Of a stretch of DNA of 10,493 nt, positions 1-8,040 are shown in pieces. The stretch spans positions 1-10,493 of the forward strand of contig CAYMFM010000106.1 in the NCBI GenBank assembly GCA_964389685.1, written 5' to 3'. The notes under the pieces are model-generated. The model made no database searches and had not been told where the DNA came from. It saw only the letters and a list, made by a program, of their open reading frames with translations. Made by a program: the position numbers and the translations under genes. Each line of letters begins with the position of its first letter. Position 1 is the stretch's first letter. The DNA comes from G020353115 sp964389685 (GTDB lineage Bacteria; Bacteroidota; Bacteroidia; Bacteroidales; VadinHA17).

Positions 1-8
1 TAAATTTG
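1..8 (+). promoter_or_regulatory. possible Bacteroidota -7 promoter box (TAAATTTG)
   Basis: The first eight bases read TAAATTTG and fit the TAnnTTTG -7 consensus used by the main sigma factor of Bacteroidota. The matching -33 element would lie outside the window, so the promoter cannot be completed. It points into the truncated receptor gene, and a transcript would begin roughly 100 bases before its first ATG. A single eight-base match in AT-rich DNA can easily be chance. Confidence 0.25.
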
Positions 9-110
9 ATTAATATTTCTTACTAAACGCAGGTTTTTAGACGAACTGACGTTGGTTATCAATCGGATACCATCGATGTCTCTAACCAGGAAAGTATTTC
101 GGTTGAGTTA

Positions 111-2054
111 ATGAGTTCCATAGCAATCGACGAGTTGAGGATTGTTCACAGGGAGAAAAGTACGAAGATCGGGTATCTTGAACCCCTGAAGGTTGAGAAA
201 ATAGGGCAGAAAGAGCTGGTGAAAGCAGCCTGCTGCAACCTGAGCGAAAGTTTTGAAACAAATCCCTCTGTCGATGTCAGCTTCACGGATGCTGTAACCG
301 GGACCCGTCAGATACAAATGTTGGGATTGGCGGGGCCCTATACTCAAATTACCCGTGAAGTCATACCGGATGTCCGCGGATTATCCGCCATTTACGGGTT
401 AACCTATATCCCGGGAACATGGATTGAAGGGATCCAGCTCATAAAAGGAACCGGTTCTGTATCGAATGGTTATGAAAGCATTGCAGGACAGATTAATGTT
501 GAATTGTGGAAGCCCGAAACCATGGATAAACTTTACCTCAATGGTTATGCTAATGGAATGGGCAGGGTGGAAGCAAATGCCAATGTTAAAATCGGAATCA
601 ATGAGCAGTGGGGTACCGCCTTTCTGTTGCATGGTAGTAACGAATCTGTTAAACACGACAGGAATGATGATGGTTTTCTTGATAATCCGTTGTCCAGGCA
701 GTACCTTCTGTTGAACCGTTGGGAATTTCATGGTCCTCGGGGCGGCCATTTTCAGTTTGGTATCAAGGAGACTCACATCGATAAAGTGGGAGGACAGGTT
801 GCCTTTGATCCTGAAACGGATGTTGGACTAACCGATCACTGGGGGATGGATCTACTTACTCAGCGACTGGAAGGATGGGCAAAGATCGGAAAAATTAATC
901 CGAAAAAAACATGGCAGAGCACCGGATTGCAGCTTTCCGGCGTAACCCATCACCAGGAATCCTGGTTTGGAGTGAACAGGTATCAGGCTGCCCAAACCAG
1001 CTTCTATGCTAACCTGCTCTTCCAGAGTATTATCGGCAATACCAACCATACGTTTAAAACGGGAGCCAGTATCCAGTATGATGACTATACGGAATCACTG
1101 AACGGGAATGATTATGACCGGACGGAAATTGTTCCCGGCGCCTTTTTTGAATATACCTATAACCCGTTTGACAAATTTATATTTGTTGGTGGCATCCGGG
1201 CTGATTATCATAACCTCTTCGGACCATTCCTGACACCCAGGATCTTTGTTCGCTACCCGATAACGGACAGAACAATCCTCCGGTTAGCTGGTGGCAGGGG
1301 ACAGCGGACAGCCAATGTCCTGGCTGAAAACAATGCCATCCTGGCAACATCCCGGGAAATTATCATCGAGGGAGATGATCCGGACAAACCCTACGGACTG
1401 GATCCTGAAGTGGCATGGAACTATGGAGTGAACCTGACACAAACCTTCACACTCGATTACAGGAGTGGTGTTATCAGCCTTGATTTTTACAGGACACATT
1501 TTGAAAATCAGATTGTGATGGATTACGATTATAGCCCGCAGCAAGTCCTGTTTTATAATCTGGATGGCAGATCCTGGTCGAACAGTTTTCAGGCTCAGTT
1601 CGATTATGAGGTGATCAACAGGCTGGACCTGCGGATCGCTTATCGTTGGTACGATGTAAAAACCACCTATCAGGGTCAACTGCTGCAGAAACCCCTGATC
1701 TCACGACACCGTGGGTTCCTGAATATGGCCTATGAAACCCGGAAATACTGGAAGTTTGATCTTACCCTGAACCGACAGGGGAAGAAACGTATCCCGGATC
1801 TTTCATCAAATCCCGAAGAGTACCAGCTCGAAAAATATTCGCCTGCATACAACCTGGTAAATGCCCAGATTTCAAAAATTTGGAAGGAAACGTTCGAGGT
1901 CTATCTCGGTGTGGAAAACCTGTTTGACTTTAAACAGAAAAATCCGATCCTGGCGAGTGAGGACCCGTTCAGTCCCTATTTTGACAGCTCACTGATCTGG
2001 GGACCCATATTCGGACGGAACATTTACCTTGGTTTAAGGTATAAAATGAAATGA
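111..2054 (+). CDS. 5'-truncated TonB-dependent outer-membrane receptor (probable gene relic)
   Basis: TonB-dependent receptors import scarce substrates across the outer membrane using TonB energy. The plug domain lies at about residues 24-131 of this frame and includes NPSVDVSFTDAVTGTRQIQM and a GIQLIKGTGS...NGYESIAGQINVEL segment; a beta-barrel follows to a closing GRNIYLGLRY strand. This plug type is common in Bacteroidota and often sits near metal (copper-like) handling genes, but no such neighbour is visible, so the substrate is unassigned. The 5' end is broken. Family-like sequence (VGYQSDTIDV...ISVEL, the end of a carboxypeptidase-regulatory-like domain) continues in frame upstream to about base 51 without a start, a TAA lies at 24-26, and the other two frames are also closed. 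The signal peptide and about 100 N-terminal residues are missing. ATG 111 is the only in-frame start, but its product could not be exported. A chimeric assembly join near base 45 is the alternative. Confidence 0.85.
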   Translation: MSSIAIDELRIVHREKSTKIGYLEPLKVEKIGQKELVKAACCNLSESFETNPSVDVSFTDAVTGTRQIQMLGLAGPYTQITREVIPDVRGLSAIYGLTYIPGTWIEGIQLIKGTGSVSNGYESIAGQINVELWKPETMDKLYLNGYANGMGRVEANANVKIGINEQWGTAFLLHGSNESVKHDRNDDGFLDNPLSRQYLLLNRWEFHGPRGGHFQFGIKETHIDKVGGQVAFDPETDVGLTDHWGMDLLTQRLEGWAKIGKINPKKTWQSTGLQLSGVTHHQESWFGVNRYQAAQTSFYANLLFQSIIGNTNHTFKTGASIQYDDYTESLNGNDYDRTEIVPGAFFEYTYNPFDKFIFVGGIRADYHNLFGPFLTPRIFVRYPITDRTILRLAGGRGQRTANVLAENNAILATSREIIIEGDDPDKPYGLDPEVAWNYGVNLTQTFTLDYRSGVISLDFYRTHFENQIVMDYDYSPQQVLFYNLDGRSWSNSFQAQFDYEVINRLDLRIAYRWYDVKTTYQGQLLQKPLISRHRGFLNMAYETRKYWKFDLTLNRQGKKRIPDLSSNPEEYQLEKYSPAYNLVNAQISKIWKETFEVYLGVENLFDFKQKNPILASEDPFSPYFDSSLIWGPIFGRNIYLGLRYKMK

Positions 2055-2128
2055 CCAGTATGGTAGTACAGCGTGTTGCCACCTGATTAATATTCTTGCA
2101 AAATACTTTCAAAATTGATTAAATTACC

Positions 2129-2136
2129 TATCTTTG
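2129..2136 (+). promoter_or_regulatory. -7 promoter box (TATCTTTG) of the cold-shock gene
   Basis: TATCTTTG is an exact TAnnTTTG match 32 bases before the ATG of the cold-shock gene, in very AT-rich DNA. It predicts a short leader of under 30 bases. The -33 element is poor: TTTC at 2107-2110 is the nearest candidate at suitable spacing and no well-spaced TTG is present. Confidence 0.55.
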
Positions 2137-2168
2137 CAATTCAATTAATCAAAACACTTTTAATTATT

Positions 2169-2360
2169 ATGAAATCAGGAAAAGTAAAATTCTTTAATAA
2201 CCATAAAGGATATGGATTTATTAAAGATGCAGAATCTGACGAAGAATACTTCGTTCATGTTTCAGGTCTTGTTGACCAGATCAGAGAAGACGATGAGGTT
2301 ACCTTCGAACTTCAACAAGGGAAAAAAGGATTAAATGCTGTAAATGTTAAACTGGCATAG
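2169..2360 (+). CDS. cold-shock protein (CspA family)
   Basis: This 63-residue single cold-shock domain binds single-stranded RNA and DNA in the cytoplasm. As an RNA chaperone it melts secondary structure, either at low temperature or constitutively. Both nucleic-acid motifs are present: RNP1 as KGYGFI (residues 13-18) and RNP2 as YFVHVS (27-32). The protein starts MKSGKVKFF, the usual beginning of the family, which fixes the start at ATG 2169. The open frame extends upstream to a TTG at 2115, but that would overlap the promoter and add a non-family extension. Length is slightly below the usual 65-70 residues. The gene is monocistronic, with a TATCTTTG promoter box just upstream and an intrinsic terminator 28 bases after the stop. 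The paralogue type cannot be told from sequence alone. Confidence 0.95.
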   Translation: MKSGKVKFFNNHKGYGFIKDAESDEEYFVHVSGLVDQIREDDEVTFELQQGKKGLNAVNVKLA

Positions 2361-2387
2361 TTAATATTTTTTGCTTATTTAGTCTGG

Positions 2388-2415
2388 AAGCTCCGCAAAA
2401 ACGGAGCTTTTTTTT
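2388..2415 (+). terminator. intrinsic terminator of the cold-shock gene
   Basis: A perfect 8-bp stem (AAGCTCCG at 2388-2395 paired with CGGAGCTT at 2402-2409) encloses a 6-base A-rich loop and runs straight into an uninterrupted T tract ending at 2415. It lies 28 bases after the cold-shock stop codon and separates that gene from the next. Confidence 0.9.
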
Positions 2416-2521
2416 GTGCAATGGTCAGCCCGTTGACTATTAACGGATGATACTCCCGAAGAAGAAAAAAACAGTACTCACTCTATTTGATATTCCTGGT
2501 TTTTTTGTTACATTTTGAACG

Positions 2522-3205
2522 GTGGAAATAAAGGCGATAATTTTTGGTGCAACCGGACACATTGGACAGGGGGTTCTCCTTGAATCACTTGAAAGTCCGC
2601 TTCTGTCATCAATACTTGTTATTGGTAGAAAAAGCTGTGGTAGAAAGCACAACAAGCTGAAAGAGATCATCCATACTAATTTTCTTGATTATTCTGATAT
2701 TGAAAATGAACTTACGGGTTATAATGCCTGTTTTTATTGCCTTGGCGTATCCTCTGTGGGTATGACAGCAGAGCAATACCACCTGATTACTTACGATTAT
2801 ACAGTCGCTGCAGCTAAAATACTCTCGCGGCAAAATCCCGAAATGACCTTTTGTTTCATATCTGGTGCAGGTACGGATGATACTATGAAAAGCCGGATGA
2901 TGTGGGCCAGGGTGAAAGGAAAAGCTGAGAATAGCCTGAAAGAATTCTCGTTTAAAAAGCTGTATCTAATGAGGCCTGCATATATTCAACCGGTTAAGGG
3001 TGTCAGGTCAAGATTATCCATGTACAAGATCCTCGGACCTCTTTTCCCGCTATGGAAATTCCTCTTTCCAAAAAATGTGACAACCTCTGAGGAAGTAGGA
3101 TTAGCAATGATCAATGCAGTCTTATTCGGTTACGAGAAACAAACCCTTGAAAACCGTGACATGATCCGTTTAGCAAATAAAAACAGATCCGGAGATTCGG
3201 ATTAG
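2522..3205 (+). CDS. atypical SDR / NAD(P)-binding epimerase-like protein (TIP30/HTATIP2-like)
   Basis: This is a 227-residue cytoplasmic Rossmann-fold protein. The dinucleotide-binding loop is GATGHIG (residues 9-15) after the first strand, and the fourth-strand region reads FCFISGAGTD (110-119). Length and order of motifs fit the small TIP30/HTATIP2-like atypical SDR group rather than full sugar epimerases. The YxxxK position appears as W128-A-R-V-K132, so the catalytic Tyr seems replaced by Trp while the Lys is kept. That suggests a binding or non-classical role, but the alignment is by eye. The GTG at 2522 is the only reasonable start: an in-frame TGA lies at 2516-2518, two codons upstream, and the next Met is residue 81. 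No Shine-Dalgarno sequence is seen. The substrate is unknown. The gene sits between the cold-shock terminator and a separately promoted ABC gene. Confidence 0.82.
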   Translation: MEIKAIIFGATGHIGQGVLLESLESPLLSSILVIGRKSCGRKHNKLKEIIHTNFLDYSDIENELTGYNACFYCLGVSSVGMTAEQYHLITYDYTVAAAKILSRQNPEMTFCFISGAGTDDTMKSRMMWARVKGKAENSLKEFSFKKLYLMRPAYIQPVKGVRSRLSMYKILGPLFPLWKFLFPKNVTTSEEVGLAMINAVLFGYEKQTLENRDMIRLANKNRSGDSD

Positions 3206-3215
3206 TTCATAATCC

Positions 3216-3248
3216 TTGTTTATTGCTATTCTTTAATCTCTATCTTTG
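3216..3248 (+). promoter_or_regulatory. Bacteroidota-type promoter of the ABC transporter
   Basis: An exact TAnnTTTG box (TATCTTTG, 3241-3248) is preceded by a TTG at 3216-3218 with a 22-base gap, close to the usual 19-21. It lies 22 bases before the ATG, which implies a very short leader. It suggests the transporter is transcribed separately from the SDR-like gene even though only 65 bases divide them. Confidence 0.5.
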
Positions 3249-3270
3249 ACTTGACAGTTGACTAGTATTT

Positions 3271-5052
3271 ATGGCTGAAATCGCTGATATACGTGAGAAA
3301 AAAATTACCCTGACTGGATTGGGTAATGCGTTGAAATTGTATCACTACATCAAGCCTTTTAGATGGCAGTTTGGAACCGGCTTGTTCTTTCTCCTTGTTT
3401 CAAGCCTTGCCAGTCTTGCCTTCCCCAAACTAATGGGAGAACTGGTCAGTTACGGAAACCAGGGGAATCTGGCAGAATCGATAGACAGGATTGCCCTCCT
3501 GCTGGTTGGTGTCCTGATCATCACTTCAGTTTTTTCATATTTCAGGACAGTTCTGTTTGTGAATGTAACTGAAAAGTCCCTGGCGAACCTGAGGCAGGAT
3601 ACCTATAACCATTTAATAAAGCTGCCTCTGAAGTTTTTTGAACAGAAGAGGGTAGGGGAGCTTAATAGCAGGATCTCAGCAGATATAGCCCTCCTTCAGG
3701 ATACACTTACCTCTACATTGGCTGAATTTCTGAGACAGATGATCATTATTATCGGTGGGATAAGCTTGCTGGTCTACACCTCTCTTAAACTTACATTGTT
3801 TATGCTGGCCATCCTTCCTGCCATCGTTCTAATGGTTTTCTTTTTCGGACGGTTCATCCGGAGGTACTCCAGGAAAATGCAGAAGGAGGTGGCTGAATCC
3901 AATACAATTGTAGAGGAGACTCTTCAGGGGATCCGGAGTGTAAAAACTTTTACGAATGAATTTCTGGAGATGGGCCGGTACAGGAACAGGACTCTGGAAA
4001 TTGCAAAATTGGGAATGAAGGGTGGTCGTTACCGGGGTGCCTTCTTTTCTTTTGTGATCATGGGACTCTTCGGAGCCCTGGTTGCCGTAATCTGGAAAGG
4101 AGCAGGATTGCTGGCAGCTGGTGTTTTGGATGCCGGAGAGTTGTTCGCTTTTGTACTTTACTCGGGATTCATCGGAGGCAATATAGGCGGATTGGCAAGT
4201 GTTATTACCCGTATCCAGCGATTTATCGGCGCAACAGAAGATCTTTTTGAAATCTTCAATGAAGGTGAGGAAGAGATCCGGGAAATCACAGTTCTGGATA
4301 GTAAGGAGGAGATAAATGGGCAGATCACTATGGAAGGATTGGGTTTTTCCTATCCAACCAGACCTGCCGAAAAAGTATTAAGCAATATAAATATACATAT
4401 ATCTAAAAATCAGCTTATTGCGCTTGCAGGACCCAGTGGTGCCGGGAAATCAACATTTACCGCCTTGCTACTCAGATTATATGAACCAACAGAGGGGAAG
4501 ATCATGTTTAATGGTATGGACAGCCGGGAGATCACCATATCTGCCTTGCGTAAACAAATTGCACTGGTGCCCCAGGATATATTCCTTTTTGGCGGGTCCA
4601 TCAAAGAGAATATTGCTTATGGAAAACCAACAGCGGGAGAAAAAGAGATCTGCGAGGCTGCCAGGAAAGCAAATGCAATGGAGTTTATTGACAGGTTCTC
4701 AGAAAAAATGGACACTGTAGTGGGTGAACGTGGTACCCAGTTATCTGGCGGACAGAGACAACGGGTTGCAATTGCCAGAGCTGTGCTGAAGGATCCCAGG
4801 ATCCTGATCCTGGATGAAGCAACCTCTTCCCTGGATTCAGAATCTGAACGGCTCGTCCAGGATGCCCTTGAAAAACTAATGAAAGGACGGACTTCTATTG
4901 TTATTGCGCACAGGTTATCAACCATCCGAAAAGCAGACCAGATCCTTGTGCTTGACCAGGGGAAACTGGTGGAAAAGGGTACCCACGAAGAACTCCTTAA
5001 ACTTCAATCCGGCATCTACCGGAACCTTAGTAATCTGCAGTTCACCTCTTAG
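3271..5052 (+). CDS. ABC exporter, fused membrane and ATPase half-transporter (MsbA/LmrA-type)
   Basis: This 593-residue type IV ABC exporter should work as a homodimer in the inner membrane, using ATP to move lipids, drugs or peptides outward. The membrane domain spans about residues 28-320, with clear hydrophobic segments near 33-51, 72-91, 156-192 (two helices), 256-276 and 288-310. The ATPase domain is complete: an aromatic A-loop near 358, Walker A GPSGAGKS (387-394, K393), Q-loop Q435, signature LSGGQRQR (491-498), Walker B ILILDE (511-516, catalytic E516), D-loop SSLD and H-loop H547. Length is normal for the family and nothing is missing, so it should be active. Start at ATG 3271 is supported by the nearby promoter box. 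No peptidase domain, partner subunit, membrane-fusion protein or substrate gene lies beside it, so the cargo cannot be named. Confidence 0.95.
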   Translation: MAEIADIREKKITLTGLGNALKLYHYIKPFRWQFGTGLFFLLVSSLASLAFPKLMGELVSYGNQGNLAESIDRIALLLVGVLIITSVFSYFRTVLFVNVTEKSLANLRQDTYNHLIKLPLKFFEQKRVGELNSRISADIALLQDTLTSTLAEFLRQMIIIIGGISLLVYTSLKLTLFMLAILPAIVLMVFFFGRFIRRYSRKMQKEVAESNTIVEETLQGIRSVKTFTNEFLEMGRYRNRTLEIAKLGMKGGRYRGAFFSFVIMGLFGALVAVIWKGAGLLAAGVLDAGELFAFVLYSGFIGGNIGGLASVITRIQRFIGATEDLFEIFNEGEEEIREITVLDSKEEINGQITMEGLGFSYPTRPAEKVLSNINIHISKNQLIALAGPSGAGKSTFTALLLRLYEPTEGKIMFNGMDSREITISALRKQIALVPQDIFLFGGSIKENIAYGKPTAGEKEICEAARKANAMEFIDRFSEKMDTVVGERGTQLSGGQRQRVAIARAVLKDPRILILDEATSSLDSESERLVQDALEKLMKGRTSIVIAHRLSTIRKADQILVLDQGKLVEKGTHEELLKLQSGIYRNLSNLQFTS

Positions 5053-5065
5053 AAATGGTAATTGA

Positions 5066-5322
5066 AAGAATAAAGATAACCTGGCTTACCGGGCATACCT
5101 GAGCTTTCCAAACGACCTGGTGGGGTATTACCTTTCCATGACCGGAGTGCGAAATGAATATAATCCGGAAATGGGCTTCCTGCGAAGAAAAAACTTTAAA
5201 GTGATTAGTTCGGAAGCGATTTCTATTTTGTGATCAATCAACTGCTTAATACGAAAGGGAGTAAGGTGTCAATTGCAAAAACAACCATACTCGCAAAACT
5301 CATCTGTCGGTTTTCCATGTAG
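5066..5322 (+). pseudogene. relic of a DUF5916-type outer-membrane protein gene (two joined fragments)
   Basis: The 342-base gap after the ABC gene contains protein-like sequence in two frames. The frame from 5066 to about 5200 encodes AYRAYLSFPNDLVGYYLS followed by VRNEYNPEMGFLRRKNF, which resembles the (S)YPNDL...NFNP..GFV(R)R stretch of DUF5916 barrel proteins; it ends at TGA 5230-5232. A second frame from about 5209 encodes SDFYFVINQLLNTKGSKVSI through to a C-terminal RFSM and TAG at 5320-5322, resembling the last barrel strands of the same family. The pieces lie in the right order on one strand. The barrel between them (about 200 codons, estimated from family layout) and the whole N-terminal half are gone, and there is no start codon context. 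A weak hairpin (GACAG/CTGTC, 5322-5336) with a T run at 5342-5347 may be the old terminator. The family call rests on recognition by eye. Confidence 0.6.
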
Positions 5323-5394
5323 ACAGCATCCCTGTCCATCTCTTTTTAACCGCGAAAGAAAGTCAATCTTGAAAATTCTCCGTAACTTACTTTT

Positions 5395-8034
5395 ATGAAA
5401 AATCGCCTGATTTACAAAACCAGCCTGGCTCTTTTCGTCTTATGCTTTACGGGTTTATTTCAGGCAGATCGGGGAATTCATGTCAGACATTGGTTCTGTA
5501 AATCCCCTGCATCCTACCATCCTCTTTACCAGGAAGAGATCATTGATCGTGAGGGATTGCCACTCCTTTCCGATTTACGCGCTTACCAGGATATCCCGGA
5601 AGCGGGTTTTTATAATGCGTTTCTTCACGCCAAAAAACAAACAGAATATACCACCAAGGCAGGAGATGCGGATCTTTGGAAAAGCATCGGTCCCTTTAAC
5701 CTGGCAGGACGGATGCTGGGACTTGCTGTGGATCCGAACAATCCCAACAGGGTGTGGGCAGGGTCAGCTACAGGTGGGCTGTGGAAACTGACCATTACCG
5801 GTGAGGGAGCATATGATTATCAGTGGGAAAGGATAGAAACCGGTGAACCGGTTCTCGGCGTGCGGTCCATTGCCATTGATCCTGAAAATTCCGATATCAT
5901 TTACATTGGAACGGGTGAGGCCCATTTCCATAAGGATTTCCAGGTAAGGTTGCTGCGAACCATGTATACCTATGGAATCGGGATACTGAAATCCGTCGAC
6001 GGAGGAGATACATGGACAAAATCCCTCGACTGGTCATACTACCAATCCAGGGGAGTTCAATGCATTGAGATCAATCCGCACAATACAAGTATTGTGTATG
6101 CAGGGACTACGGAAGGAACCTACCGCTCAATCAATGGGGGTAAACAATGGGTGAAGGTACATCCGGTATTGATGGCAATGGACATTGTGATCAACCCGCA
6201 ACACCCCGATACACTGTTCGTTTCCTGTGGAAATGCCGGTTCGGAAGGAACCGGGATATACCGTTCATTCGATGGAGGGGATAACTGGGAAAAGCTTACA
6301 AACGGGCTGCCATCATCCTGGACCGGCAAAGTGCTGTTGGATATCTACCGGGCAAATCCCGCGATCCTGTATGCCGATATCTCCAATTTAACGGATTACA
6401 TCGGTCTTTATAGAAGTGATGATCATGGGGAGCATTGGTCAAGGGTTACACAGGTACATATGGGAAATGCGGCGGGGATGTATGCACACTACGTCAGGGT
6501 TAACCCGGAAGACAGCTCCAAACTGTTCAAGACGGAGATCCATTACGGTCACTCGGAAGATGGAGGAAATACCTGGGAAATAACCGACTACATCGATGAT
6601 GAATACGCCTGGCTGGTTGATACCACCTGTATGCACGTCGATCACCACATTTTTTCCAACGATCCATCCGACCCCAATACCTTTTATGCTGGTAACGACG
6701 GTGGGATCTACAGGACGAAGGATGGTGGTAAGACATTCCAGGATCTGAACCGAGGACTGGTAACCACCCAGTTTTATCCGGGTTTTGCTTCTTCCCAAAC
6801 CGATACTGCCCTTGCTCTTGGGGGAATGCAGGATAACGGAACCAGCATGTTCTGCGGATCACCGGGGTGGAACAACTGGATCCTGGGTGGTGATGGATCG
6901 GAAACGGCTATACACCCGGAGAATAATGATATTCTTTATGTTTCCTTTTACAAGCTCTCTATTTTCAAGTCCCTCAACAGGGGAGAGGACCTGCAGTTCA
7001 TCGGACCGGTCGATTACTGGTCAGGGTGGTACGACAACCCGAACTCAAGGCCCCCCAGGGCGGATGAGGTTTCAAAAATAGCTCCCTTCATCCTGCTGGA
7101 GAACGATATCATGTATGCTGCAACCAACTATGTGTACCTGTCATTTAATGCAGGAGAAACCTGGACCCCCTGTAACTACGACCGGGCAGTTACCTCCGAG
7201 ACGATCATGTCGATATCCGCCTCCCGGATTGATACGAAGGTAGTGTATGTGGCTGCCAGACCCAACCTTTTAATGGGAATACCCCCACAGGTAATGGTAT
7301 CCAAAGACCGGGGAGCGACATGGACCGACATTACCGGCAACCTGCCCGACCGGGATATCATCATACAGGTTGCTCCCCACAGCCCTTATATCGTGTATGC
7401 AGTGATCGGTGGTTTTGGAACATCACACCTCTTTCGCTCGTACGATGCGGGCTTGTCATGGACGGATGTCGGACAGGGCTTGCCCGATGTACCCACCAAT
7501 GCAATTGCCATTGACCCCGAATACCCCCAGAATATTTATGTGGGGAATGACCTTGGAGTATGGGTTTCAACCGACAATGGTTTATCCTGGAATCCCCTTC
7601 GGACAGGAATGCCAACCGCCTCCATTGTTTTAGACTTCAATATACTGGAGAATACCAGGAAAATCCGGGCTGTGACCCATGGTAACGGGATATTTGAAAA
7701 AAGCCTGGTACCACCGGAGGCAGGATATGTCGATTCATTGCCGGAGTTGCCTTCCGACCGGCTTGTTGCTATCGGTAACTATCCCAATCCCTTCAGGGAA
7801 GAAACAACCATAGTTTTTGAACTTGCGGAACCTTCAAGTGTCGAAATAAACATATATAACAGCACCGGACAGCTCGTAACTACCTTCCCATCAACCAACT
7901 ATCAAACGGGGAAGCACCAGGTACGGTGGGATGCAAGGAATGGGGGTGGAGAATCCTGTCCACCCGGTATCTACTACGTAAAAGTTGCTACTGAATACGA
8001 CTCACAATCCCTCACTCTAGTTCACCTGAAATAG
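5395..8034 (+). CDS. secreted sortilin/Asp-box beta-propeller protein with T9SS type A sorting domain
   Basis: This 879-residue protein has a hydrophobic N-terminal signal (residues about 9-24) and should be exported by Sec, then passed through the type IX secretion system to the cell surface or medium. After the IGPFNLAGR...VDPNNPNRVWAGSATGGLWK opening typical of VPS10/sortilin-like propellers there are about eleven Asp-box motifs (S-x-D-x-G-x-x-W), starting at residues 200, 245, 291, 341, 387, 441, 526, 583, 636, 682 and 725. Most alternate with VDP/INP-NP-x-x-(I/L)-Y strands. The 526 copy is degenerate. Residues about 794-879 form the Por sorting domain (NYPNPF, SSVEINIYNSTGQLV, then PGIYYVKV). 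No catalytic residues of a sialidase are evident, so binding or a scaffolding role is more likely than hydrolysis; the ligand is unknown. The gene stands alone, with a relic upstream and its own terminator downstream. Confidence 0.9.
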   Translation: MKNRLIYKTSLALFVLCFTGLFQADRGIHVRHWFCKSPASYHPLYQEEIIDREGLPLLSDLRAYQDIPEAGFYNAFLHAKKQTEYTTKAGDADLWKSIGPFNLAGRMLGLAVDPNNPNRVWAGSATGGLWKLTITGEGAYDYQWERIETGEPVLGVRSIAIDPENSDIIYIGTGEAHFHKDFQVRLLRTMYTYGIGILKSVDGGDTWTKSLDWSYYQSRGVQCIEINPHNTSIVYAGTTEGTYRSINGGKQWVKVHPVLMAMDIVINPQHPDTLFVSCGNAGSEGTGIYRSFDGGDNWEKLTNGLPSSWTGKVLLDIYRANPAILYADISNLTDYIGLYRSDDHGEHWSRVTQVHMGNAAGMYAHYVRVNPEDSSKLFKTEIHYGHSEDGGNTWEITDYIDDEYAWLVDTTCMHVDHHIFSNDPSDPNTFYAGNDGGIYRTKDGGKTFQDLNRGLVTTQFYPGFASSQTDTALALGGMQDNGTSMFCGSPGWNNWILGGDGSETAIHPENNDILYVSFYKLSIFKSLNRGEDLQFIGPVDYWSGWYDNPNSRPPRADEVSKIAPFILLENDIMYAATNYVYLSFNAGETWTPCNYDRAVTSETIMSISASRIDTKVVYVAARPNLLMGIPPQVMVSKDRGATWTDITGNLPDRDIIIQVAPHSPYIVYAVIGGFGTSHLFRSYDAGLSWTDVGQGLPDVPTNAIAIDPEYPQNIYVGNDLGVWVSTDNGLSWNPLRTGMPTASIVLDFNILENTRKIRAVTHGNGIFEKSLVPPEAGYVDSLPELPSDRLVAIGNYPNPFREETTIVFELAEPSSVEINIYNSTGQLVTTFPSTNYQTGKHQVRWDARNGGGESCPPGIYYVKVATEYDSQSLTLVHLK

Positions 8035-8040
8035 TGAAAT

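Noticed and set aside
41..52. ACGAACTGA shared between the receptor breakpoint and the hairpin at 8370-8378
   Set aside because: Nine bases only, and the rest of the hairpin is absent at the window start. Too weak to claim a common repeat.
2115..2168. TTG at 2115 as the cold-shock start
   Set aside because: The family begins at MKSGKVKFF; the extension spans the TATCTTTG box and is not protein-like.
2416..2521. Promoter for the SDR-like gene (TACATTTTG near 2509-2517)
   Set aside because: The spacing within the box is one base off the consensus and it would leave practically no leader, so it was not listed.
5322..5347. Hairpin GACAG/CTGTC followed by a T run as a separate terminator
   Set aside because: The stem is only 5 bp and the T run starts 5 bases after it. 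It is mentioned with the DUF5916 relic but is too weak to stand alone.
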